Below, one piece after another: positions 23,176 to 33,942 of a DNA stretch of 64,000 bases. Position numbers and translations under genes: made by a program. Origin of the DNA: Taxawa tesnikishii (nom. ined.) (taxonomy: Eukaryota > Ascomycota > Dothideomycetes > Dothideales); assembly GCA_030247885.1 (NCBI GenBank), contig JAPDRO010000006.1, positions 1,302,001-1,366,000 on the forward strand. The letters are read 5' to 3'. Numbering within the stretch: the stretch's first letter is position 1; each line of letters begins with the position of its first letter. The notes beneath the pieces are model-generated. The model made no database searches. It was not told where the DNA came from and saw nothing but the letters and a program-made list of their open reading frames with translations.

Positions 23176-25776
23176 AAGATATAAGAGGTTCAGAGATTGG
23201 GCTGGTTTGGAGATTGTTGAGCGGCGTTGCAAGAAAGTAAAAAAGGAGGGGGGCGCATTTTCTTTGTTGGAGAGGCTGAGGAATACTTACTGTACGACTG
23301 GGTACAGTTCTGGTCACATTTCTCATAATGCTGTCCCAGCTTCTCATCTGGTATGTCCTACTATTCTTCTTTGAGAGGCCAACGGTCACCTTCCCCGCTG
23401 TGGGAGGGCAAAAGGAGAGGATGCGATTTCAATACAGGCGCAGGAGGGTTAAAGGGGTTTGTATACTACTGTTATATACAGCTCACACTATCGAAATTCA
23501 GGAAAAACATCAAAGAAAATGTCCTTTCTTAGGGCGTATCTGCTTTACTAGCAAACGTTGGTAATGCTTTAGAACGATGATGGTTTTTTTTCTTTTTCGA
23601 AGAGCCTAGTGATGGACTGACTGTCCTTTTCTTTGCCCTCTTCCGGTTTGCCCTATCAGCCTTTCCTGACAATCAGGGCTGGAGCTGCGCCTCATCTTTT
23701 CTCTGGTGAGGTGTCACGACTAGCTTTGGTAGCAGAGATGGAGCAAACCTGAACCCTTGGGTGATGGGTGGGTTCCCTACGTTAGCTGTACCACATCTGT
23801 CTGTCGCTCTCGTACCCAGCCGAGGTGGTGGCGATGGCTTCAGCAACTGCACAAGACATATGATTGTTCTGAGGAGGGCCAGGTCACACGTTAGAGAAAC
23901 CCGCACTTTGCATGCTGGGACGCTGTCACACGTGTTCGGTCTGTTCTCGTGCAAGAGAGAGCTTTGCGACATGTCGGGGTCTTTGCTTTTGCGGCTGCGG
24001 CGTATGTCGATCCTGAACGTGCTGCATATGCCCACATGGCCCTCCTGACGGGTTTCCTGCGGCTGCAGGACGGATTGTTGGATGGAAGGCGGATACGGGC
24101 GCGTGTGCGACGCTTACAGACCTCTTTCCCACTGCGGACATGGGACGTGTGAGGCGTTTCACCAGAGCCCGCCGAAGAGCGCACGAGGCGGGTTACGAGC
24201 TTGTTGGCCAGTGGGCCTGCCGAGACGCTGTTTCGAGGCTCGTGAGCCATTGTGCTTTTTCCCTTGCGCAACGCCTGGTTGGGAGCGAGTGGTGCAGTCG
24301 ATCGGGCGGTGAAGGGGCTAAGAGTGAGCACGTGTAAAAGGTCTTTGACATTTCTTCACCCGCTTCGTCGTGCTACAGAGATGTTGCGCCGACGGGATTT
24401 CGGAAACCGGCATTGGAGGGAAGTTATGTGATGTCTGACTAGGACGAGCCACCTTTGTCACGCGTATCGTAGTTGCGGCGGTGTGCTGATTCATGATGGC
24501 TTGGTCGATCTGCATCGGATGGACGATGCGATTAATTAACAGGATCTTGGTATAGACGGTGAGGGAGCAGCTAGCCGGGCGAGCCGCTTGTTCCTGATGT
24601 CATCCGCTGCCGGTTGTTTGATCATGTTGAGGAAAACAAGGCAGGAGGAATAATGCTATTGTTGGGCCTATGGGATTGTTCACCGTGACTGCATCTCCAA
24701 TCGGTGTGTTTGGGGTTTGAGCAACCAGCGAGTGAGAGCCGTTGGAAAAGTTCCTTTTTCTTGCCCAACTGAAAGGTGCAAAGAGAGTGGACGGCAGGTG
24801 GATGATTTGAAACAAGGATCTTCGGGTACGGAATCGGGAGCGGGCCTTTTACCTGTTTACACAGCGCTGGGATAGGGCACGGCGCACACAATGGGCGGTG
24901 CTTCTGGCGGTCACTCTACTCTGTTCTCTTGTAGGCTCTCCACATTCGTGTTCCAGAGTCGTGCTGCATTAGATTGTTCGTCGTCCGAGCAACACGACTC
25001 GAAGAGTGCGCTATGCATAGGATAGGCCGAACTTCAACATTGGACAGGGGAACGTGATGCGCTGCGATGTATGACATCTTCCACAAATGGCAACACAGCC
25101 TGAAGCGTAGCGGCAGCGTGGTTTGCGGCGCCGACAGCCTCATCGTGGTTTGCGATGCGGTACAAGCAGACCAACCAGGCGGCGCGCGACGCAAACAAGT
25201 GTGGCACACCCGGACGCCGGGGGGCATTTTCTTGCACCGAGGACCAGTCATTTCTATGCATCACTACCCGAATCTCAATGCTGCTACTGCATCTGACTTG
25301 CGCGCCCACACCCATCAAGACTTACCGCGGGTATGCAAGCACTCGTCTTGTGGCAGCAGGTAAGCAAGCCTGCTACCAGACTATCACTTCCATTGCACAC
25401 TACTAGTCCGCCGTCTTTCCTATCGCAACTCTCTCTCTCTCTCTTTCTCTCTCTATCTTTCCGCTCTCATGGCGTTCGTATGAAAGCCTCGCTTTGCCCT
25501 GCATCTGTTGCCCCCTCAGCTATTCTTACCCTCCACATCGTTTTCACGTGCAGAAACATCATTGTCGTTATCATCATTCTCTACACGCACGACCTCGTGC
25601 AGTCACGTTTGTTCCCCCTGTTCCCGTGAGATCCCTCCCTCGTGGTGGTCATTTGGGGTCGTGCCTACTTTAAGGTTTCCCTTTCCCCAGTTAGTCCTTG
25701 TGCTTGCCCAGCTATCCTACACCGCTCTTTCCCGCAAGGCCCACCCCAGCCGCAGCCTGCATACAAGTACCTGATC
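23176..25776. other. long intergenic region upstream of the bZIP gene
   Basis: At 2.6 kb this is one of the longest gene-free stretches. No conserved protein is seen on either strand. The last 350 nt is C/T-rich with a (CT)n tract at about 25429-25462, typical of a fungal promoter or leader. The length fits a long 5' leader and regulatory region for the transcription-factor gene; several short upstream ATGs exist, but none looks conserved. Confidence 0.5.
25429..25462 (+). promoter_or_regulatory. CT-rich tract upstream of bZIP gene
   Basis: A nearly pure C/T stretch of about 34 nt lies about 320 nt before the bZIP start codon. Such pyrimidine tracts commonly sit next to transcription starts in filamentous fungi. 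Assigned by composition and position only. Confidence 0.4.
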
Positions 25777-27900
25777 ATGGCATACGCCCAACAATTTGCC
25801 TACCCAGTACACGATCAACACAACAACACCCACATACAGCAGCGGTCTGCGCTTTACCATTACGACACTTCGGAGGGCTCGTCTGTGCTGGATCCCGCAG
25901 CCTTGTCAGAACCTAATACCAACACCACCATGTCGCCCGGCCAGCATCCACATTACCGGAGGGACTCGTTCACAAACAGCACGGGCGTCTTGTCGCCAGC
26001 AGAGAGCGCCTCTAACTGGGATCACAAGTTGCACGCTCCTGGTCTTGGCATTGAACATGCCGCATCACTACCACCGTCAAATCCGTTCCACCACGACAAC
26101 GATGCCTTTGTTTCGCGAGAAGCGCCCCACAACTCTGCTACCTACGCCGCACATGCATGGAATTTTGATCAGCATTCCGGTACCTGCACGCCCACTGGCT
26201 TCGACGTCTTCCCATCAACGCATGACTTTGAGCACGCACAATACCCTCACGGCGTGCCGGAACCATCGCATCCAACTTACCCTACCTTCACTCCAGTCCA
26301 GCGAGATCCCGGATATGTTCCAGCTCCCCAGGTCAACACGCCCATGTCGCCGCACTCGCATACGGACTGGATGGCAATGGCCGAAGCCGAATCGAAGTCA
26401 CGAGCAATGCCGCAGCGTATGAGGAGTCCTCCCAGGACATATGCAGACTTTCAAAAGCGCGACGGCATCAGGAAGAAAAACGCCCGCGTCGACATCCCAC
26501 CGGAGAGGAGCCTCGAAACCATTGAGAGGCTGATTGGTCAGACCACTAACGAGGATGAGATTAAAGAACTCAAAGCGCAGAAGAGGCTGTTAAGGAACAG
26601 AGAAGCAGCGTACGTATACCTGTTCGTGTTGTTTATCGTATGACTGACGTCCCCCAGACTTGCTTCCAGGCAGAGGAAGAAGAAGCACACAGAGGAGCTC
26701 GAGATAAAAGAAAAGGGCTACACCGCACAGATTTCCATGCTCGAGAAGGAATTGAACGACGTGCATCTCCGCTGCGAAGCCTACGAAAGGGAAAAGCAAA
26801 TGTTGTCGCATCACCAACAAGAGGCGCAACAGACGATTCGCAACCTGCACTTCGAGAAGGAAGAGCTTGTGCTGAAGCATGCGGAGGAAACTGGCAACCT
26901 GAGAAGAAAAATCCAATACTTGACCGAGCAGCTCGAGGCCGGGCCGGCGCCAGCAATGTCGGCAGCACCCAGCAGCACTGGCTTCACCGACTTTACCTCC
27001 GAGATGGACGCACTGAACATGGGAAGAGACGATTGGGATAACCTCTTCATCGTCAACGGACCGCATGATAGCCTGCCAGAGTTCGATTGGGACAACAGCA
27101 ACTGGACCAAGGTTCAATCAAGTCAAACGATTGCTGCAACCACACACAGCACCGAACCGATCAAACCAGCCCAGAGGACAGCGGAGCCACCCATCGCATC
27201 AGGAATACTGTTCATGTTGTTGCTCTGCGGTGCCTTTGTTGCATCAAAGGGATCTGCGTCCTCGGCCGCTGTCATCCCTAAGATGCCAGAAGAGGTCCGG
27301 GCTGCGTCGACCACCGTCCTAGATACGCTCCTCAGAGACGCGAAGACAGACATGGTACCAGACATGACTCGCAAGTCTGCGCACACCATCCGCGCCAATG
27401 CCGAATCTGCTCCTTCAAACACTCTTTGGCACGCTCCCAAGGGCAACAATGACAACCACCTGGACTCTCTGCATCACCACTTCGCCACTCCCAGCAAGGA
27501 GCAGGAAGCAGAGCAGCTCTTCAGCTTGACACCCGCGCAATACAACTCTCTCACGAACCCGAGCTATCCTAACAATGACAGCGCCCCAAAGCATAACCAT
27601 GCGGGACCCTCCTCGCATCGCCGCAACCTCGCCCAGACGCTGGCCAACATGCGTGAAGAGAGTCTTGCAAAAGGAGGAGCGGCAGAAGTGTACACGCGCT
27701 CTTTGCTCTGGGACCAGATCCCGGCGGACGTTGTGCGGCAGTTCAAGGAGCTGGTACAGGAGAGCCAGCAAAAGACATCCACATCTTCCTCCTCAGATGG
27801 TTCCGGTGACGTTGACGAGGACAGGAAGGATGCGTTCCTCGATCATACCAACTCCGGGCCATTCGGTTACACGATCAGTCCGGCCCGGGCACGACACTAG
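25777..27900 (+). CDS. bZIP transcription factor with a predicted transmembrane segment
   Basis: A 691-residue bZIP protein from two exons (25777-26609 and 26658-27900); the intron splits the basic region after RLLRNREAA and rejoins at LASRQRKKKHTEELE with phase kept. The N-terminal 240 residues are His/Pro/Ser-rich and probably activating. Just before the basic region is a conserved-looking block (PPERSLETIERLIGQTTNED). A long leucine-zipper/coiled coil spans about residues 290-370. At about residues 458-478 there is a strongly hydrophobic stretch (ASGILFMLLLCGAFVASKGS), enough for one membrane span, followed by 210 polar residues. That layout resembles ER-tethered ATF6/CREB3-type factors; tethering is an inference. 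No frame fault is present. I cannot assign a characterised orthologue. Confidence 0.85.
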
Positions 27901-28680
27901 ACCAATCTTTGCTCTCTGTGCGCAATTGTTTCTGGACGACAGTTCTAGTTCTCTGACATGGGCGGCACCTTCTCTGGAGTTTTCTGTACAGTCAAGTCCG
28001 GTCGTCCTTCCTACACTCCCTCCAGGAAAGATTTTTTCTCTTTTTCACTTGATGATGATTTAATGAGCATTAATGGGTACTATACACGAGATGAGATTAC
28101 GAAGACACCACGACAGCTCTCACGAGACGAATCTCCTATTCTCTTTTTCCTTGTACTTGTTTTTTTGTTTTCTTGCTTTGCATTTCTGTGGATGTTTTAT
28201 GAGAGAATGGATCATGTCTCACGACACGCCATATCAATCTGGCAGCATGAAAGGCATTACTACTTAACGAAACGAGTCACGACTGTTTACGGTATCACGG
28301 AGGAACGAACTCAAGATTGAGATACATAATGCTAGCGGCAAACTGTCTGCTTTGCTAGTTGTTCGGGACATGGGGAGGAGCATTTCTTGTTTTGCCTTTC
28401 CGATTGTATTTACTGTACCTAACGGGCAACGGCCCCCATTCGGTGTTTATGGCATCTTTCCCAATTTGCTTACAAGGGACTCGGATTGACCCATCCTCAT
28501 GCTATTCAGGCCGTGCCTGCCCACTCTGTCGCCCGGAGCCCAGCTCCTTACGGGTATTCCAAGAGTCCCCTCAATCAGGTTTTCCCGATTCCTGTACGTC
28601 TAGCCAAGCAAAACACGGTTGGTAAGCAAAGTGTGATGGATTCGATGCCCAAACACTATCAGACCACAATAACGCCTGGA
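27901..28680. other. intergenic, convergent 3' ends
   Basis: Holds the 3' regions of the bZIP gene (plus) and the Sel1-repeat gene (minus). T-rich stretches around 28030-28200 may be 3' untranslated sequence of the bZIP gene. No gene was seen. Confidence 0.55.
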
Positions 28681-30777
28681 TCACTTGGGATTGTACTTGT
28701 CCTTCCAGATCCTGCAGCGCTCAGTCAGCCACTCGATTCCCGCTTTTCGCATCGAGCCGGACGGGCCGCCCGAGAGGAAGTGCGGCTGAACGGTGCTGCC
28801 CAAAAGTGGACACTCGCAGCCCCCGAGAAAGGAAAACGTGGGGGCGAGAGGAGAAGAAAGGGGTACGTACCAGCTATTGCCGACGGTCTTCTTGCCGTTC
28901 TTCTCCGCGAGACGGAGGTACTGCGCCGCTTTGAACTGGACATCCAATCAGCCTTTTCCCGTCCACATGTTTCACGCGTTATGCTTCTCGGACTGAAAAG
29001 CCACCGACGGAGTGAGGCGCGTGGCTGGCTTTTGAGGCGCGTTGCTGCCCAACACGTGAGGCTATTGTTCGCATGCGACCAAGCCCCGGGGAAGGGGAGT
29101 GCCAGAAGGAAGAACCCGAAGGCCTGGAACCACACCACTTCACCGCAGCCAACCAGCCATGTGCTTCGCTCCCTCCTCGTTCACGCTCTTGTCACATGAT
29201 AACGTGATTCGAATGGCCTCCCAAATCGCCCAGACAGGGATCACAAGCACCTCCTCGCCGCACGATCCATGACCCCGTCCCAACCAAAAGTCCAAGAGAG
29301 ACGGGCAAAAAAGCAGCAAATCAAGGAATCCAGAGAAAAAGAGAAAAAGAGAAGAAAAAAGAAGAAGAAGAAGAAGAAATGATACCTTATCTTTGGCACC
29401 TCCGAACCCTTCCAAATAGCACCAAGCACTCTCCTCCAAAGCATCCACGTCTCCCAAGTTCGCCGCCGTTTCGTAATAACTCCTCGCGGCTACGGGATCC
29501 TTCTTTACACCCCAGCCGTACCGGAAGCAGTTTGCAAGCTCGAAGATGGCAAGCACAAGCTCCCCTTTGCGGCACCGCCTTTGCGAAGGCCGGAGGATAG
29601 TGCTGCGGACTCGATTGACGCGCTGTTGGATGCTGCGAGGGAGAGATAGTGGATCGCGCTTTCCGTTGACTGCGGAATACCCCAGCCATGTCGTAGAGCA
29701 AGGCCGTAGAGGACTTGGGAGAGCGGGTTGTTGGCGCCTGCGGGATCCGCCAGGCGGCTGAAGATGGCGGTTGAGCGCTCGAGGTCTGCGGTTGTTGTCA
29801 GAGATGTGCTTTCCGAGCCCCCTCCCCTTGCAGGCGTATCGCTGCAGTTGGAAAACGTCTACGTACCGCCTTCTTCGTGCAACCGTATCGCCTCCTGGAT
29901 GCTGTCCTACAACGAAACTTCCCATCAGCGAACCGTTCCCCTGCCTTTGCGAACCTCCCATTTTCCGCGGTGGCGCGCACAGAAAAAACACCTTACCTCC
30001 GTCTTTTCGTCGCCAACGCTCCGGCTGCGACTCCTAGGCCTCGCCTCCTCACCCTGTCCATCCCCGCCCACTCTGCCCTCTCCACCACCATCCAATAACG
30101 GATTCCCCAGCGCCAACACCGTAGCCCTCTTCTCCCACAGCGCCTCCCTCTCCTCCTTCACCGCCTTCTCCTCCACCGTCTCCTTCCTCCCCTTCCTCTC
30201 CCTCTCGTCCGCGCCATCCAACCCCCTGCCCCGCCACGGGCGCCGCGACCGTCTCCGGCGCGTCCCCCAGCCCGGACGGCAAATTGCTGCTCGCGATCGA
30301 ACTGCTCGACCGCGAGCGCGCGCCCAGGTGAAGGCGCTCACTAAGCTTGCGCTCCGCCCTGGGCCGCGCGGGCAAGTTCTTCCCCGCCGCCGCCGCCGCC
30401 TACTGTTGCGTCTTCCGAGCTGCGTGCCTCGCTCTCTTTGCCCTTCCTCTCTGCGTCATCGCTGCTGCCTGCCGTGTTATGGCTCGCGCGCCGGAAGATC
30501 GAGTGCCGGGATTTCTTGGGCTCGGGCTTCGTCTGCGTCTGCGTCTGCGCCTGCGCTGGTGCGAGCCGTGGGGACGGTTCGTCGCCGGGGTAGGAGGGGG
30601 AGAGATGATTTCTTGGGTGTTTGTGGTCGAGCGGATGAAGGTGAATTCTGGTATCTCGCGCTCTGGTTCAGGGGTTTGCTCTTGTGGCTGTTGGGGGCTG
30701 GAAAGGGTGCTCGCAGTCGAGTCGGTGGAGGAGGACTGGATGTGGGATTTCTTGCGTAGAAGGTCTTTGAGCGTCAT
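28681..30777 (-). CDS. Sel1-like repeat protein (Nif1/SKT5-like)
   Basis: Fungal scaffold protein with a disordered N-terminus and Sel1 (TPR-like) repeats; relatives include S. pombe Nif1 and chitin-synthase activators. The start MTLKDLLRKKSHIQ and the block PEFTFIRSTTNTQEIISPP are family-typical. Repeats include PLSQVLYGLALRHGWGIPQ and ANCFRYGWGVKKDPVAARSY, and the end is FKAAQYLRLAEKNGKKTVGN then IWKDKYNPK. Five exons fit: 30777-29998, 29905-29867, 29785-29386, 28935-28871 and 28711-28681. Frame is lost repeatedly in the GC-rich first exon (about 30587-30590, 30382-30402, 30222-30232) and at 29562-29565; each is cured by one or two added bases in C/G runs. Intron 3 is long (about 450 nt) and carries a polypurine/polypyrimidine tract. 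I could not place it as one exact orthologue. Confidence 0.75.
29332..29379. repeat. 48-nt homopurine/homopyrimidine tract with GAA repeats
   Basis: On the plus strand 48 consecutive purines end in about five GAA units; on the transcribed strand this is a TTC-rich pyrimidine tract right after the donor of intron 3 of the Sel1-repeat gene. Such tracts can form triplex (H-DNA) and can affect splicing and sequencing. Confidence 0.85.
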
Positions 30778-31453
30778 TTTGATGGGGGGAGTGCTACAGT
30801 TGTCGGAAATGTGGTATGGAAGAAGATTGAGTGGGTTTGATTCAAGGCAACGATATACAAGCAGCAGGTAGTGGGTGACCTTCTCCTGTCCAAGGCAGTA
30901 GTAGCAATGCAGGAGTCAGGAAGGGCGAGTGCTACCGTACTCTCAATGAGTGTCTAAATCGCCGCAACGCTCTTTCTTGACACTTTGCAATATCAATATG
31001 CCCAGCCATGGGAACGTAAGACGTATATTAAGTGGTTGGCGGGAATGGCTTGGGAAATGTTGCTCCTGCTGATCCCTAACGCGGCTGCGGCTGTGCTAGG
31101 CGGGGACAGTCGTCATCTCTAATCTCTGTTTATTAATAGTATATACTGCGCCTTGGGAGGGCGAGGACGAGGACGAGCACGAGCACGAGGACGAGATCCA
31201 TGTCATGTAGTACTTTACCGCACTATACAAGGGCGAGTGTTGCTTCAGGTAATGTCATTCTTCGTTCTCTGCATAGTGCAACAAACCTACTCTAACTAGG
31301 TACTCAAGGGGTATCATCCTTGCAAATGCCCACCAATGTTCCCAACCTGAACTCCAGATGCTGCTTTTCATTTTCTAGGTAATGCCTTTTCGAGACAGGC
31401 GGATCCCGTTGTTGTCGAGCCTGCTTCCTCGCAGCAGTCCCGTCCGTTATAAC
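30778..31453. other. intergenic, Sel1 promoter and CCCH-gene 3' region
   Basis: Both neighbours are on the minus strand. The region contains a short degenerate hexamer repeat at 31162-31195 and no convincing gene. Confidence 0.5.
31162..31195. repeat. short tandem repeat, ACGAGG/ACGAGC hexamers
   Basis: About five tandem copies of a hexamer ACGAG(G/C) are directly visible. A minisatellite-like tract of this size is common in fungal intergenic DNA. Confidence 0.8.
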
Positions 31454-33183
31454 CTAGGCAAACGAGATGAAGTCTTGCTGCTGGCTCAGCTCGTGACCAT
31501 TATCACCCGAACCGGTCATAACAATATCCTCGCCAGAGTCGTAGTCGTCCGAATCGATCTCCTCGAAATCATCCTCATCGCTCGACAAGTCCGAAGACTC
31601 ATTATCATCCGAGTTGTTGGCAGCCTTGCGCGCAGCAGCGGCCTTGCGGAGATTGCCCGCTCTGTCAACGTGAGGAAGACGGCACTTCTTGTCACGGCAG
31701 ACACCTGTGTTAGCATAGTCGGGACACTCAATCACATGGCGCTCAGCGCAATCAGCGCCTTTCTCGCAGTAGCCGATCGTGGCGAATTCGCGGCAGACTG
31801 GAGCTGAAGGGTTGACATGGACATGAGCATAGCGGCAGTCAGGGTTGGTGCAGTTGCCGTTCAGAAAGTGAATGCAAGCAGGAGAACGATGGGGATTGGG
31901 GTCATGTGAGAGATTGCAGGCTTCTTCGCCAGCGGCACATGAGCCGTGACGGAGGAAGTCCTTGCAGATGGCCAACTTGGTCACATCATGGGTGTAGCGG
32001 CAGCGATTGCCCTGTGAACATGTACCTGAGGGGAAGTTAGCAGTTGTACTTACCCAGAGGTCCAAGGACCGGGCATAGGAAGCAAGCAGGGTGACAGAAT
32101 GCGACTGTGCTTGTCTGTCATGGGTCCCTTGTCCGACGTCGTGTGGCGTGTCGTTGTGTCAGCCGAAGTGAACGGTGTGGTCGTAGAAGGGCCTTGGCAC
32201 GAGCCATTGCAGTAGATGCTCTCCGATCCCGGTCTTCCACGGCCTTCTCCCGTGCTTCCTGCACGCTTCTGCCACCCTGCCAAAGAATCTTACCTGTAGC
32301 GGTAAATCTTGGACACAGCTGAGTGGTCTTCTTGACAGTCTTAGCCCTGTACAATCCAGTAATCAACCCACGACCCCCAGGCTCTTGTGAGTGGCAATGT
32401 TTTCTGTACCTCTGAGTCTTGACTAAGCTATTCCTGTAGAGATTTCCGTTCTTGCTCCGGTAGAATTTCACACCAGCAACCTCGGCCTGCTTAGGCGTGG
32501 CTTGAGCTGTACTGTTGGGTCCATCTGTAGGTCTGAGAACGTTTTCACCATTATCCAGTTGCCCAGGAAACTCACCGAACACGCGAGTGAGCTTGCTGCC
32601 ATCGGGAGCGATACGAAATTGGAGGCCGTTGATCTCAATCAGACGAGGGGTCACTGGCGTCGCTGTGCCCGAGGAAGCTGCCTTGTTGCCTTGGAAGTGC
32701 TTAATCACTTTGTTCTTCTCCTTCTCGTCACGCTGCTGTTGTTTTTGTTGTGCCGTCTCCTCCATAGCCTTCTGCCTCTGTTGAACTTTCTGGTCGTAAA
32801 CAGCCGTGTTGATTAGCTGCATGTGGCGGTCCCTCTTGGACACCCAGCTTGCAATTGCCTGTGCGCCAGGGGTCGATGGTGATGTTTGCTGGACGTCTGG
32901 GGTGCTGTTGTTGTTCACCACCAATGTGCGATTGCGATGCGCTGGGGGCGCCGGTCTAGCATAACCACCACCTCTGTAGTATGTTTGCTGGCGTCCGTAT
33001 GGGTTCCATCTCTGAGTGCCTTGATGGTTTCCGCGATTGCTAGGTGGTGCACCGCCGGTTTGCTTGTGCTGGTTGATGCGACCTGCAAACAGTCAGCACC
33101 GGTCGAATAAGTCCGCGTGTTTCGTTATCTATCTCACCTGCCAGCGCGGCTATCTTGGCTTGGAGCTCCGCTTCCTCGGTCAT
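31454..33183 (-). CDS. five-finger CCCH zinc protein, ZC3H3/Red5-like
   Basis: RNA-binding nuclear protein related to animal ZC3H3 and S. pombe Red5, which act in mRNA polyadenylation, export and nuclear RNA elimination. Exons fit at 33183-33138, 33082-32411, 32346-32294 and 32025-31454. The N-terminus (TEEAELQAKIAALAG) is a short helix followed by an Arg/Gly region. Five fingers lie in tandem: CPRFTATGTCSQGNRCRYTH, then CKDFLRHGSC..., CIHFLNGNCTNPDCRYAH, CREFATIGYCEKGADCAERH and CPDYANTGVCRDKKCRLPH. The tail is acidic (SSDEDDFEEIDSDD). All junctions keep phase and no frame fault is needed. Intron 3 is 268 nt, long for this genome. Confidence 0.85.
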
Positions 33184-33942
33184 TTTCTGTTAGGTCAGTA
33201 TCCCAATGTTAGTGCAAAACTGTCACGAAGGTGTGTCCCGGTGAAACAGAGTAAATATCACGGCAGGCGCGCAGTAGATGGTTGAGAGGAATCCGAAACG
33301 CGCTCGTGAACAAAGAAACAACTCGCTTTCCGAAGGCTTCGGCTAACGTCATGTGCAGTCGGCTGATGCAACCAATCATGTGCGACCGGGAAGATGGCAG
33401 TATGCTCACCGCTCTCGTGTAACCATCAAGAGTTGTCTACGGAGCGGAGCAAACGCCGTGCTCCTCAGTGACTGTTGCACACCGGCGTTGGCAGAAACCC
33501 TTAGTCAACGGGCCTCGGCAAATGAGAACAACGGATGAATCCCAAGTGAAAGTCACGTTCAACCAAAGTAAAGCTCGAGTAGACTTTGGTTCAAGTTAAG
33601 ACGAAGCTTGAGCGAAGTGTATGTGGAGCGAAAGTGAAGCACAAGTAGAGCTCAAGCGAAGTTCACACAAAGCCCAATCAAGGAACCATACGCTTGCCGG
33701 CAATCGCTTATTTTCAACTTCCGACTAAACAGGCCAGCAGAACATCTGCGCTTGGCAGGAGGTCAAGGTCTGCGTTAACCTGCTTGCTATCAAGTAGTTT
33801 GCAAATAGATCCAGCAACACGCCCATGGTCTAACGTTGACACCACTTGCGGAACACGAAGTAGAGAGTTGCTCGTGGACCTGTTGGGTTTCCTTTGTACG
33901 AATTTGGTATCAAGAAGTAAACGCTGAAGCGTGTGAAATCAA
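33184..33942. other. intergenic, promoter of CCCH gene with degenerate repeat block
   Basis: Lies between two minus-strand genes. Bases 33555-33670 hold a purine-rich degenerate repeat described separately. No gene was seen. Confidence 0.5.
33555..33670. repeat. degenerate purine-rich repeat (AAGCTCGAG-like units)
   Basis: Units such as AAAGCTCGAGTAGA, GAAGCTTGAGCGAAG and GAGCTCAAGCGAAGT recur with imperfect spacing. A related block at 38757-38850 shares the exact 12-mer GTAAAGCTCGAG and a CAACCAAAG word. It looks like an old decayed tandem repeat or a dispersed element remnant. Confidence 0.55.

Noticed and set aside
22603-23232. 209-codon minus-strand frame over the GDP-mannose transporter
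   Set aside because: It is antisense to well-supported exons and has no family match; a compositional shadow.
28486-29199. 237-codon plus-strand frame
   Set aside because: Antisense to the last exons and introns of the Sel1-repeat gene; no domain recognised.
29728-30759. 343-codon plus-strand frame
   Set aside because: It lies opposite the GC-rich exons of the Sel1-repeat gene and has a low-complexity Arg/Leu/Ser-rich composition; a shadow.
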